From Fulvivirga sp. M361 (GTDB lineage: Bacteria > Bacteroidota > Bacteroidia > Cytophagales > Cyclobacteriaceae): a stretch of 64,000 nt of DNA. Shown piece by piece: positions 27,040-34,775 of this stretch; position 1 is the stretch's first letter, and each line of letters opens with the position of its first letter. The stretch lies in NCBI RefSeq assembly GCF_007097395.1, contig NZ_VKDC01000034.1, positions 1 through 64,000 on the forward strand, written 5' to 3'. The notes under the pieces are model-generated. The model did not search any database and was not told where the DNA came from. It saw only the letters and a program-made list of their open reading frames with translations. Position numbers and translations under genes: made by a program.

Positions 27040-27598
27040 GCTGTGACTTGATCAACTCTTCTAATAAGCTATAATCATAATTATCAGCAGTTCTTACAGC
27101 TTTTAAATAAATTGACCTCTCCTGACCCTCTCTATGATAAAGTATGATTTGATCATAACCTTTCAAAAGAGCAATTAGATTAGTCAATAATCTAGCTGTT
27201 CTACCATTTCCGTTATTAAAAGGATGAATGAATACGATTCGATGGTGAGCATAAGCCAGCAGATGTATTAAGTCTTTATCTGATTTCACCTTGCCAAACT
27301 TAAAATTCAATTCATCAACAAACTGGTACATACGCAAAGGAACTTCATTATAGCCAGGTGGAACATGGGGGCCAACCTGAAAGTCACTTCGTCTCCATGC
27401 TCCTGCCCATTCATACAAGTGTGAAAATGCAATATGGTGTAATTTCAAAATCAAATCAGCACTTATCGTTACATCTTCTTCAAGATCATATATGAACTGT
27501 TCCGCTTTTATAACACCTCTTGCTTCTTCTTCATTGAGCTTTTGCCGATCACTTATATTCAAAAGGTTATCATCAATCGGTGGTGTGTATTGCCCCAT
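27023..27598 (-). CDS. Fic-domain protein (probable AMP-transferase toxin)
   Basis: A 191-residue Fic protein. The catalytic motif HPFNNGNGRTAR (HPFxxGNGRxxR) is complete, with the His needed for nucleotide transfer, and the upstream flap region (RRSDFQVGPHVPPGYNEVP) is present. Family members usually AMPylate target proteins such as topoisomerases. The start is set at MGQYTPPIDDN (27598); the longer frame to 27766 adds residues unlike Fic proteins. No (S/T)xxxE(G/N) inhibitory motif is found in the protein itself, so control probably depends on the facing 53-residue protein at 26878-27039. Both lie between two hairpin repeats. Confidence 0.9.
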   Translation of the reverse strand: MGQYTPPIDDNLLNISDRQKLNEEEARGVIKAEQFIYDLEEDVTISADLILKLHHIAFSHLYEWAGAWRRSDFQVGPHVPPGYNEVPLRMYQFVDELNFKFGKVKSDKDLIHLLAYAHHRIVFIHPFNNGNGRTARLLTNLIALLKGYDQIILYHREGQERSIYLKAVRTADNYDYSLLEELIKSQLKKLD

Positions 27599-27618
27599 TT
27601 TGTCAGTTACAATTTTTA

Positions 27619-27646
27619 TAAAGATATAACTAACCACCGGAACAAA
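27619..27646 (-). promoter_or_regulatory. Probable promoter of the fic gene
   Basis: On the minus strand TTTG and TATCTTTA are separated by 16 bases, close to the Bacteroidota -33 (TTTG) and -7 (TAnnTTTG) elements; the last base of the -7 box deviates. It ends about 20 bases before the fic start codon, which supports the shorter start. Confidence 0.5.
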
Positions 27647-28029
27647 TAAACACACACATGATTGACCAAGGTCAACGGATAACCAATGAGTTTCACCCAA
27701 TACTTTCCGTACTCTATCCTGTTCCTGGCAATGGTGTTTTTTTGGTATGATAGAAACTTCACTCAACTGATATAAGACAAAACAGGTATCTTAACAGGGA
27801 ACGTCCCCGTCGTTTAGATAATGTATACTATAAATACCACGGTATAGGTAATGACTGGTTCGGTCATAATTCTCAGGAAAATCACACCGTACAAAGTATA
27901 TAACTCGGTAGAACCTTCTGATAACATGGGTACAATAAAGGGTTTTGTGTTTGGCGTAGCACCCCTTCAAATGAGCCAAATCTCTACATCATGTTTCGGT
28001 CTCTACGATCAAGTTAGCGTTTCTCGAAT

Positions 28030-28070
28030 TAATCAAGCGGATGTCTCTATCCGGTTTTAGGTCATAGCAT
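28030..28070 (+). repeat. Hairpin direct repeat, copy 2
   Basis: Matches the 26638-26678 copy at 40 of 41 bases; the single change (C to G) shortens the hairpin stem. It marks the other side of the Fic module. Confidence 0.85.
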
Positions 28071-28205
28071 AACTGTGTTAATGCTACCATCAGAGGATCT
28101 TAATACGCTTTTTTTGTTTCAGAACCATCTTATATATCAAGATGCAATACGCTTAAATTCATTTAAAAAAAACCAAATGTCAGGAATTTACGTAATAGTT
28201 ATTAT

Positions 28206-28224
28206 TACTTTGAATTTCAAAGTA
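28206..28224 (+). promoter_or_regulatory. Perfect 9+9 palindrome upstream of the radical SAM gene
   Basis: TACTTTGAA and TTCAAAGTA flank a single T, 39 bases before the start codon at 28263. A perfect 19-base inverted repeat here is a good operator candidate for a dimeric repressor. The TACTTTG half also resembles a -7 box, so it may overlap the promoter. Confidence 0.5.
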
Positions 28225-28262
28225 CTTTTAAATACTTATTAAATATTAAGCTCTGTCACGAC

Positions 28263-29681
28263 ATGAAAATCAAGCTCATCCTACCCGCGCTTGCCGAAGC
28301 AGAAAGTCCTTTTTGGAGACCCGTCAAATATTCTCTGTTCCCGCCTTTAGGGCTGGCTACTTTAGCAGCTTACCTGGATCCTGAAGATGAAATTGACCTA
28401 CAGGATCAACACGTTGAACAGCTCAACTTAAATGATGAACCGGATTTGGTCATCATCCAGGTTTACATTACCAACGCCTACAGGTCTTATCAGATTGCCG
28501 ACCATTATCGTAGCCAGGGCGCTTATGTCATTTTAGGTGGGCTTCATGTCACCTCTTTACCTCATGAAGCTGCTTTACATGCCGATTCCATCTTTTTAGG
28601 GCCTGGTGAAGAAACCTTTCCACAATTTCTTAACGATTTCAAAAACAAGCGTCCCGGGAAGGTGTATCGTTCATCCATCAGAACCTTGAACAAGATCCCT
28701 CCTATCCGGCGTGATCTCATTAAAAGAAACCACTACCTGGTCCCTAACTCTATTGTGGTGACAAGAGGATGCCCTCATCATTGTGATTTTTGCTACAAAG
28801 ACGCATTTTTTGAAGGAGGAAAATCATTTTACACACAGGCAGTGGATGATGCGCTGGCGGAAATAGAACGGCTTCCCGGCAGGCACCTTTATTTTCTGGA
28901 TGACCACCTGCTGGGTAACGCCAAATTTGCCAATACCCTTTTCGAAGGTATGAAAGGAATGGGGAGGGTATTCCAGGGGGCTGCAACCATTGACTCTATT
29001 CTAAGAGGAGACTTAATAGAAAAGGCAGCTGAATCAGGGTTAAGAAGTCTGTTTGTTGGGTTTGAAACATTTTCAGCCAAAAACCTCCGGCAGAGTAATA
29101 AGAAACAAAATTTAAAAAAGGACTACGAAAAAGCAGTCGCCCGCCTGCACTCCCTGGGTATAATGATCAATGGAAGTTTTGTATTTGGCCTGGATGACGA
29201 CGATCGGGACGTTTTTAAAAGAACCGTTGATTGGGGCGTTGAAAATGCCATTACCACCTCCACGTATCATATACTCACTCCCTACCCCGGAACCAATTTA
29301 TACAAAAATATGGACGCTCAACAACGCATCATCAGCCGCGACTGGGACTTGTACGACACACGCCATGTGGTATACAAAACGACAAAACTCACTCCGGAGG
29401 AGCTAAAAGAAGGGTACGATTGGGCCTATAAGGAGTTTTACAAATGGACCAATATTTTAAAAGCCAGTGCTCAACATGACTCCATAAGACATAAACTAAA
29501 ACACCTTTTCTATTCAGGCGGATGGAAGAAGTTTGAACCGGTCTGGAATTTCATTATTAAGACCAGAAATCTGAATAATATGTTACCTGTTTTGGAAGCT
29601 ATACTCACAAAGGTCAAATCAGAAAAGACCGGCAAGCTGAAAGAATTATCGGTTATTGACAGCATTTCAAAAGCCTCTTAA
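28263..29681 (+). CDS. B12-binding-domain radical SAM protein
   Basis: A 472-residue enzyme. Residues 1-140 match the cobalamin-binding domain of this class (PPLGLATLAAYL; YVILGGLHVTSLPHEA; GPGEETFPQFL) and 160-380 form the radical SAM barrel with the [4Fe-4S] motif CPHHCDFC (Cys170, 174, 177). GSFVFGLDDDDRDVF and LTPYPGTNLYKNM are conserved barrel blocks, with a C-terminal helical domain. Family members perform radical methylations or ring rearrangements, for example on lipids, hopanoids or pigments; the substrate is not readable here. A small membrane protein gene follows by one base, so the two are probably an operon. Confidence 0.87.
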   Translation: MKIKLILPALAEAESPFWRPVKYSLFPPLGLATLAAYLDPEDEIDLQDQHVEQLNLNDEPDLVIIQVYITNAYRSYQIADHYRSQGAYVILGGLHVTSLPHEAALHADSIFLGPGEETFPQFLNDFKNKRPGKVYRSSIRTLNKIPPIRRDLIKRNHYLVPNSIVVTRGCPHHCDFCYKDAFFEGGKSFYTQAVDDALAEIERLPGRHLYFLDDHLLGNAKFANTLFEGMKGMGRVFQGAATIDSILRGDLIEKAAESGLRSLFVGFETFSAKNLRQSNKKQNLKKDYEKAVARLHSLGIMINGSFVFGLDDDDRDVFKRTVDWGVENAITTSTYHILTPYPGTNLYKNMDAQQRIISRDWDLYDTRHVVYKTTKLTPEELKEGYDWAYKEFYKWTNILKASAQHDSIRHKLKHLFYSGGWKKFEPVWNFIIKTRNLNNMLPVLEAILTKVKSEKTGKLKELSVIDSISKAS

Positions 29682-29682
29682 A

Positions 29683-30234
29683 ATGAGTAAACCCAATGTT
29701 CTTGCCATAGTATTTGGAACCTTTCTCCTACTGGCAACTATTTTCGAAAGTTTCCTTTGGCGCACTTTATGGTTTTTGGAACCGGTACTTACTATGATCA
29801 TTGGACTGGCATGTTTCTTCACATGGCTTATCGGGTTACTGAACAAGGACTGGAAATCCGTTTTTATCATCACATTTTCCAGCTTGATCGCTGGAATGAT
29901 TTTGCTGTCACGAACTGAAATTCTAAAAAGCGAACCTGTATTAAAAGCAAGATTAATTGATGATTTGAGTTCTTTAAACTTGACATTAAGGGAAGATAAC
30001 ACCTTCGAATTTATACCGGTCACATGGATGGGCGCTTTTGAGAAGTTTGAAGGCAAATATCAACTACAGGAAAATAAAATTATCTTCTTAGATGAACCCT
30101 ACGGCAAGGGTTTCATTCCTGATACCATTGACATTTACAAGGACAAAATAATTATGAATGGAGACCTTAGTAAGCCAGATACTTCCTTTGCCAATTATTT
30201 CATTATTGAATTCAACTCATTAAATACCCAATGA
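29683..30234 (+). CDS. Membrane protein of unknown function with a C-terminal soluble domain
   Basis: A 183-residue protein with three hydrophobic helices in the first 85 residues (VLAIVFGTFLLLATIF; LEPVLTMIIGLACFFTWLIGL; SVFIITFSSLIAGMILL) and a soluble C-terminal part (about 95-183) with the pattern LNLTLREDNTFEFIPVTWMG and KYQLQENKIIFLDEPYGKG, similar to lipocalin-like beta domains of exported Bacteroidota proteins. The start at 29683 follows the radical SAM stop codon by one base; the frame from 29656 would overlap it. Function is unknown; co-expression with the radical SAM enzyme is likely. Confidence 0.7.
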   Translation: MSKPNVLAIVFGTFLLLATIFESFLWRTLWFLEPVLTMIIGLACFFTWLIGLLNKDWKSVFIITFSSLIAGMILLSRTEILKSEPVLKARLIDDLSSLNLTLREDNTFEFIPVTWMGAFEKFEGKYQLQENKIIFLDEPYGKGFIPDTIDIYKDKIIMNGDLSKPDTSFANYFIIEFNSLNTQ

Positions 30235-30317
30235 TCATCAACATAGCGTAAACTATTTCAGCATATTTACAGAGGTTTTTATCATGCCAATTCAGGCCAT
30301 ATCCCTTGGATTCATAT

Positions 30318-31895
30318 TCAATACAAATCCCAATTCCCATCCAGGTAATACTTATACAATACCGGGTTATGGATCTTATTAATTTCAACGCTGTCTGTAC
30401 TCCCAAGGAAAACAGGTTTACCAAAAGAAGTAATGAGGGTCATAGCCTCCCGGTTGATCCATTCCGTAGACCTTTGATGAAAATCCAATGATCGTAAAGC
30501 GCTTTTAAGGCCTTCTTTATTGCCTCGCTTCGCTCCCAGGACCCAACCCCACTCGCCCAGTGTCACCACCTGGTTGTGTAAAGGTACGGTGCAGAATCCG
30601 GCCGAGGACATGGTTTTATCGATGCAATTAAATGCTTTGGCAGCGTAATACGGGCTACCTGCCTGGGTTATGATGAGCCCGTTTGGACGTAATCTTTTAT
30701 AGCATAACTTATAAAATTCAAAGGAATACAAACGACCCAATTCCACGGTCTTAGGGTCCGGTAGATCCACTATGATCACATCGTAAAATCTATTATCATC
30801 TTCCAGGAAGTTAAACCCATCTTCATTGAAAATAGTCACTTTATCATGGTTCATGCTGTTCCTGTTCATCTGTACCAGCCATGGGTGGGTCTGACCAAGT
30901 TGAGTCATAGCAGGATCAAGGTCTACTAAAGTAATATCTTCTACCTCTTCATACTTCAATATCTCTCTGACCGCACCGCCGTCCCCTCCACCCATGACAA
31001 GTACACTCCCGGGATCACGTGACAACTGCATTACGGGATGGACCAGCGGTTCATGGTACATGACTTCATCAATAGAACTCAACTGTTGGTTTCCATTCAG
31101 AAACAACCAATAACCATCTTCGGACCGTGTGATCGTGATCTTTTGATATTTGGTCTGTTCGTCATACACTACACGGTCTTTGTAACGGGATTGCTCTCCA
31201 TAGGTAATGATAGCTTTCGCAAAGAAAACCCCGGTAAACAACAAAGTCAGCGTACCTATGGTAGCCAGGTTTAACCTCATTTTTAATCTTTCATCCAAGA
31301 CAGACCGCAGCATCAAAAAAAGCCCGCACGCTACAATAAAATTGATCCCTCCCAAAATGAAAGGGGTATACGTAAGTCCCAGATAGGGCAACCCTATAAA
31401 GGCAAAGAATACTCCTCCAAGCAAGCTTCCGTAGTAGTCCTTCTCCATCACAGAAGACACATTAATACGCAGATCTTCAAACTCATCGTTGAGCCTTACC
31501 ACAAGTGGTATTTCCATGCCTATGAGCAGACCAATCACCACGCTGAGAGAATAGATCACAAAACCGGTATATCCGTAGAAAGCTGAGGCTGAATAAGTGA
31601 TCACAGACACAAACGCAGCCAGTATCGAGAGGGTAAACTCAATAAAAATGAAGCGCTCTAAGAGATTAACTTTGATATTTTTACTTATTCTGCTCCCCAG
31701 TCCCATAGAAAACAACATAATGGAAACGATCATTGTCCATTGAAAGACCGAATCACCAAGAAAATAAGTAGCAAGTGTGGAAAGGATGTATTCAGCCACT
31801 ATACCAGATAGCCCTGTCGCAAAGAGTGCGAGCTTTAATACATTTGAACGTAGTTTCACAGGCTGACGGTGGTGTAAATGGCTTTGGTTAAACAA
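30318..31895 (-). CDS. Membrane-embedded spermidine-synthase-like (aminopropyltransferase fold) protein
   Basis: A 525-residue protein. About seven transmembrane helices occupy residues 15-230, and a complete spermidine-synthase-type domain follows (about 245-500): YHEPLVHPVM, the AdoMet loop VLVMGGGDGGAVREI, ITLVDLDPAM, and VDLPDP carrying the Asp that deprotonates the amine in aminopropyltransferases. Unlike its paralogue at 2484-3932, all cofactor-binding residues are canonical, so it may well be an active enzyme using decarboxylated AdoMet at the inner face of the membrane. The start is TTG (31895); a GTG twelve codons later is equally possible. It lies 406 bp downstream of the DUF350 gene, so it may be the last gene of the locus or have its own promoter. 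Confidence 0.85.
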   Translation of the reverse strand: MFNQSHLHHRQPVKLRSNVLKLALFATGLSGIVAEYILSTLATYFLGDSVFQWTMIVSIMLFSMGLGSRISKNIKVNLLERFIFIEFTLSILAAFVSVITYSASAFYGYTGFVIYSLSVVIGLLIGMEIPLVVRLNDEFEDLRINVSSVMEKDYYGSLLGGVFFAFIGLPYLGLTYTPFILGGINFIVACGLFLMLRSVLDERLKMRLNLATIGTLTLLFTGVFFAKAIITYGEQSRYKDRVVYDEQTKYQKITITRSEDGYWLFLNGNQQLSSIDEVMYHEPLVHPVMQLSRDPGSVLVMGGGDGGAVREILKYEEVEDITLVDLDPAMTQLGQTHPWLVQMNRNSMNHDKVTIFNEDGFNFLEDDNRFYDVIIVDLPDPKTVELGRLYSFEFYKLCYKRLRPNGLIITQAGSPYYAAKAFNCIDKTMSSAGFCTVPLHNQVVTLGEWGWVLGAKRGNKEGLKSALRSLDFHQRSTEWINREAMTLITSFGKPVFLGSTDSVEINKIHNPVLYKYYLDGNWDLY

Positions 31896-32301
31896 TTATT
31901 TTGGCAAAGTAACCAGACTGGTTGGATTGGATATACATTGACACCTATTATTTGATGCTTACGTTTTGATGAACGCTTGACTTTCAGGCCGCTCTCATGG
32001 AGCCAATTCTTTTTTGTTTGCCAACACATGCACCCCTACCGAACTATAAAATTTTAAACCCCAGGCTTCACAGTTGCCATTAGGTTTTGTCTAATTTCAA
32101 CTGTAAAAAACATGTGAAATGTATAATTGAAAATAGGGATTAGTCATCCGACACAATGCGGCATATTAACTATTTAGATTCGGATACAGTTGATTTTCAG
32201 TATCACAACATTTCAATGGGACTTTGGAAATATTTTAACCTTGCCATCGGAATTATCAATAAGTTTTACTTATTAAATACGCATAAACGAAGTTTTTTTT
32301 A
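31896..32301. other. Gap between the DUF350 and spermidine-synthase-like genes
   Basis: About 406 bp. A + strand frame at 32156-32629 runs antisense into the DUF350 gene and is not credible. I see no hairpin terminator or perfect -7 box. Upstream of the synthase start (minus strand) there is TTACTTTG at about 31904-31911, which weakly resembles TAnnTTTG and would leave a very short leader. The gap may contain the synthase promoter. Confidence 0.35.
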
Positions 32302-33165
32302 TCAAAGCGCCCAGGTGATCAATACAGACCCACCGATATACGCAAAGGCCTCGACCAATGCCGCTCCGCAGTTAGGGTGCTCCTGGTTTACAATCTCATC
32401 GGTAAGGTTTTGTCCTGGCAGTAGTACTTTATCTGCGACAAAGCGTACTAATGGAAGCAATATCAATCCAATACCTACATCAATGCCCACATCTTCCAGG
32501 GTAATGATCCAGCTTTCAAAATCGTGCATCAAAGCAAAACGGATCAGATTAGCTATGGCTATCAACGCGCCTGCAAAACCGATACCGACCGCTATGTTCC
32601 CTTTTTCGATGTGTTCATGTACATCATAGGGAGTAATAAGGTTATATACCAGTGATGTTACATACATCAATGCCATGCCTAGCAGCCAATACAAAATACC
32701 TGTGACAATTGGCCCGCCGTCACCATGTCCTTCACCATGAATAGCTCCCAATACGATTAAACCCGTGGCAACACCTATGGCAGCCTCTACTACACCTGTA
32801 CCTATATTACGCTGTTCCAGTATTTCCTTTTTTACGCTGAATCGATTCAGGATCAATTTATCTGTAATAATGATGGAGAAATTCAGCAGTAATATCACTA
32901 ATGCCCCATAAATACCTATGTCCGTCAAATCCAGCCAAATACCATTACTCTCCCCCATCACAGCACTACCTATCGCTAATAACAGGCCAATAAAGTATCC
33001 CACATACGCTATCGCAAAAGCGAAATTATCGTTTTCGACTAATTCATGGTTTACTTTTACTTTGGGATGAAACAGTTGATAAACAAATTTGCCTACTAAA
33101 AACAGAATAAAAGATGCGACCAGGTAAACGGCCGTGGTAATGATACTATCAATAATGGATGTCAT
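32302..33165 (-). CDS. DUF350 membrane protein (two tandem DUF350 units)
   Basis: A 287-residue inner-membrane protein with eight predicted helices arranged as two DUF350/UPF0719 units: AIAYVGYFIGLLLAIGSAVM with the first unit, GIGFAGALIAIANLIRFAL with the second. Each repeat has the VENDNFAFAIAYVG or IEKGNIAVGIGFAG start. E. coli YjfL is a single-unit homologue encoded next to the PspA homologue YjfJ. The function is unknown; a transport or signalling role in the membrane is suspected. It lies 27 bp downstream of the YgiB-like lipoprotein gene in the same operon. Confidence 0.88.
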   Translation of the reverse strand: MTSIIDSIITTAVYLVASFILFLVGKFVYQLFHPKVKVNHELVENDNFAFAIAYVGYFIGLLLAIGSAVMGESNGIWLDLTDIGIYGALVILLLNFSIIITDKLILNRFSVKKEILEQRNIGTGVVEAAIGVATGLIVLGAIHGEGHGDGGPIVTGILYWLLGMALMYVTSLVYNLITPYDVHEHIEKGNIAVGIGFAGALIAIANLIRFALMHDFESWIITLEDVGIDVGIGLILLPLVRFVADKVLLPGQNLTDEIVNQEHPNCGAALVEAFAYIGGSVLITWAL

Positions 33166-33192
33166 GTTGATTCGTTTTAAATGGCCTTAATG

Positions 33193-33918
33193 TTATTTAC
33201 CGAAACCTCCACCCCTGGACCTGGAGCTGGAACTACCATATCTTGAACTTGACCGGGAAGTCCGGTTGGCCACACGCTGCTTGAATGAAGACTTGTTATT
33301 GCTCCAAACGGAGTTAGGCCGGGTGCTGCGGGTATAATTACTATTTGTGCCATAGTAAGACCTTCCTCCTGTAGTGGGGCCGTAATATGACCGTCCGGTA
33401 CCATAATAACTCCCCCTGTAGTTATCGTAATAAGACCGCCTGACAGGGTATGACATCATGTTAAACATGCTACTCATAAAGGCATATTGCCCGTAAAAGG
33501 CCCAAAAACTATTTCCCCCGCTGTTGTTCCAATAGCCATATCTTTTATTGCCTACATAATTATTATAACCGGGAGGGCTCACACTCTTCACCAGTTTACC
33601 GGTAGAGTCCCGTGACGCCAACTCCATCCCCATATCGTTGGCATGGCGTTCAAAGAAATTCTTATCTACTTCGTACCAATCCGTGATGCGCTCTTCGGGT
33701 TTACCAGGTGTTTTTTCTTCGATGATACGATACTGATGATTGTACTTATGAAAAAATGAACCCTCTACATCCATGTCATAGAGAATAATAGAAAACACAT
33801 GGTCGGAAGGTATATCTTTAGTAATGATATCGACCGGATTCTTTTGAAATTTCTTCCCCCCACAACTCATCATGCCTAAAGCCAAGATGAAAAGTAGTGA
33901 GTTTTTTAACGTTTTCAT
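33193..33918 (-). CDS. Lipoprotein with Gly/Tyr/Ser-rich tail, YgiB/YjfM (DUF1190)-like
   Basis: A 241-residue lipoprotein (lipobox LGMMSC). The N-terminal part (about 25-110) is a small soluble domain. The middle part (SGGNSFWAFYGQYAFMSSMF) and the long Gly-, Ser-, Tyr- and Arg-rich tail ending SRSRGGGFGK resemble in order the SFW-type segment and RGGFG end of E. coli YgiB/YjfM. I therefore propose it as a DUF1190-like counterpart; sequence identity outside these parts looks low. Its place between the DUF4178 and DUF350 genes matches the position of yjfM near yjfL in E. coli. The start at 33918 opens the signal peptide. Confidence 0.6.
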   Translation of the reverse strand: MKTLKNSLLFILALGMMSCGGKKFQKNPVDIITKDIPSDHVFSIILYDMDVEGSFFHKYNHQYRIIEEKTPGKPEERITDWYEVDKNFFERHANDMGMELASRDSTGKLVKSVSPPGYNNYVGNKRYGYWNNSGGNSFWAFYGQYAFMSSMFNMMSYPVRRSYYDNYRGSYYGTGRSYYGPTTGGRSYYGTNSNYTRSTRPNSVWSNNKSSFKQRVANRTSRSSSRYGSSSSRSRGGGFGK

Positions 33919-34005
33919 TTGTAAATTATTAATACAGAACCAAATATAACAAATCAAAAGGGCCTGTCAATAGCCAGCCCTATACTAAAAGGCCAATGCC
34001 CATGG

Positions 34006-34554
34006 TTATTGCCCGGGAATAATGTTCGATATCTGGTATGCTTTGACCACCTTACCTACCGAAGCTTCAAAATCACGTTCTCCCCATTGGGTAATAGACA
34101 AGATATGTACTTCTTCGTCATCGTAGTAATCCCACGAAACCAGTTCTTCCCAGTCGTCCGTTCCTTTCGTTTTATCGTTAAAATAACCAGCGTTATCGGT
34201 ATGCAGGTGGTATTTTATCCCTTCATATTCTAATTTTTTCGGTGGCCTTTCTTTTTTTATAGTCTTATCAATAATATCATCCCCCAGTTTACGGATCTTA
34301 ATATTTTTCATAGCCGTGATGAACAGCTCACCTTCATCTTCCACTCCAAGGTAAATCACTTCATCTCCCGCATCCATCATATATTCGCGTGAGATATTAT
34401 TACCCCCCCAGTCATATTCATACACCTCCTTTATCTCCCAGGATTTCATGTCATATTCCAGGATAAAACCCTGGTCCAGATCTTTGACACTCAGATTTGT
34501 CACATCATATTCCGGCTCTTTTTCTTTTTTCTTTAAAAAATCAAATAGTCCCAT
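34006..34554 (-). CDS. DUF4178-domain protein
   Basis: A 182-residue soluble protein beginning MGLFDFLKKKEKEPEYDVTN, with the beta-rich body (FILEYDMKSWEIKEVYEYDW; LEYEGIKYHLHTDNAGYFND; HILSITQWGERDFEASVGKV) typical of DUF4178. Proteins of this family recur beside PspA, DUF350 and spermidine-synthase-like genes in many bacteria; the E. coli neighbour of the PspA-like yjfJ, YjfK, is a distant relative. The molecular role is unknown. The basic amphipathic N-terminus (FDFLKKKEK) might bind membranes. It lies 68 bp after the 50-residue microprotein gene, in one operon with the AAA+ ATPase. Confidence 0.83.
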   Translation of the reverse strand: MGLFDFLKKKEKEPEYDVTNLSVKDLDQGFILEYDMKSWEIKEVYEYDWGGNNISREYMMDAGDEVIYLGVEDEGELFITAMKNIKIRKLGDDIIDKTIKKERPPKKLEYEGIKYHLHTDNAGYFNDKTKGTDDWEELVSWDYYDDEEVHILSITQWGERDFEASVGKVVKAYQISNIIPGQ

Positions 34555-34622
34555 GTTTTTTAATCTTATTTATATTTCAATGATCATATGCCAAGGCTAA
34601 TGCACCATAAAAATGATCTTAC

Positions 34623-34775
34623 TCAGCTACCAAATACTTTTTTAAACAAATACATCCCTGCTAGTATGATCAATGCCAATATACCTAGTTTAAATAAAAC
34701 TCTGAAAATAAACCCACCTACAAAAGCCAGTAATATCAGGACTATCATGACCTTAAAAACATCACTCGTTCTCAT
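34623..34775 (-). CDS. 50-residue single-helix membrane microprotein
   Basis: The protein begins MRTSDVFKVMIVLILLAFVG and continues with one long or two short hydrophobic segments (FIFRVLFKLGILALIILAGM), ending YLFKKVFGS. Its start codon lies inside the AAA+ gene, 14 bases before that gene's last base, in another frame, which implies coupled translation. The codon pattern (hydrophobic with polar ends) and the tight overlap support a real gene although it is too short for a family match. It probably sits in the inner membrane with the DUF350 and flotillin proteins. Confidence 0.65.
   Translation of the reverse strand: MRTSDVFKVMIVLILLAFVGGFIFRVLFKLGILALIILAGMYLFKKVFGS

Larger units (their letters stand above)
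27647..28262. other. Intergenic region with second hairpin repeat and a palindrome
   Basis: About 616 bp between fic and the radical SAM gene. It contains the second hairpin repeat (28030-28070) and the palindrome at 28206-28224. A small + strand frame at 27851-28060 ends inside the repeat and has no features of a real gene. I see no RNA gene. Confidence 0.45.

Noticed and set aside
27599-27766. Longer N-terminus for the Fic protein
   Set aside because: The added residues do not look like Fic proteins, and a promoter-like pair of boxes lies within this stretch.
27851-28060. 69-codon + strand ORF between fic and the second hairpin repeat
   Set aside because: No recognisable protein features, and it terminates inside the repeat; the frame appears accidental.
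26638-28070. Integron attC sites as an explanation for the hairpin repeats around fic
   Set aside because: There is no GTTRRRY/RYYYAAC core and no integrase gene in the window.
32156-32629. 157-codon + strand ORF overlapping the DUF350 gene
   Set aside because: It runs antisense to a well-supported membrane protein and has no coherent domain of its own.
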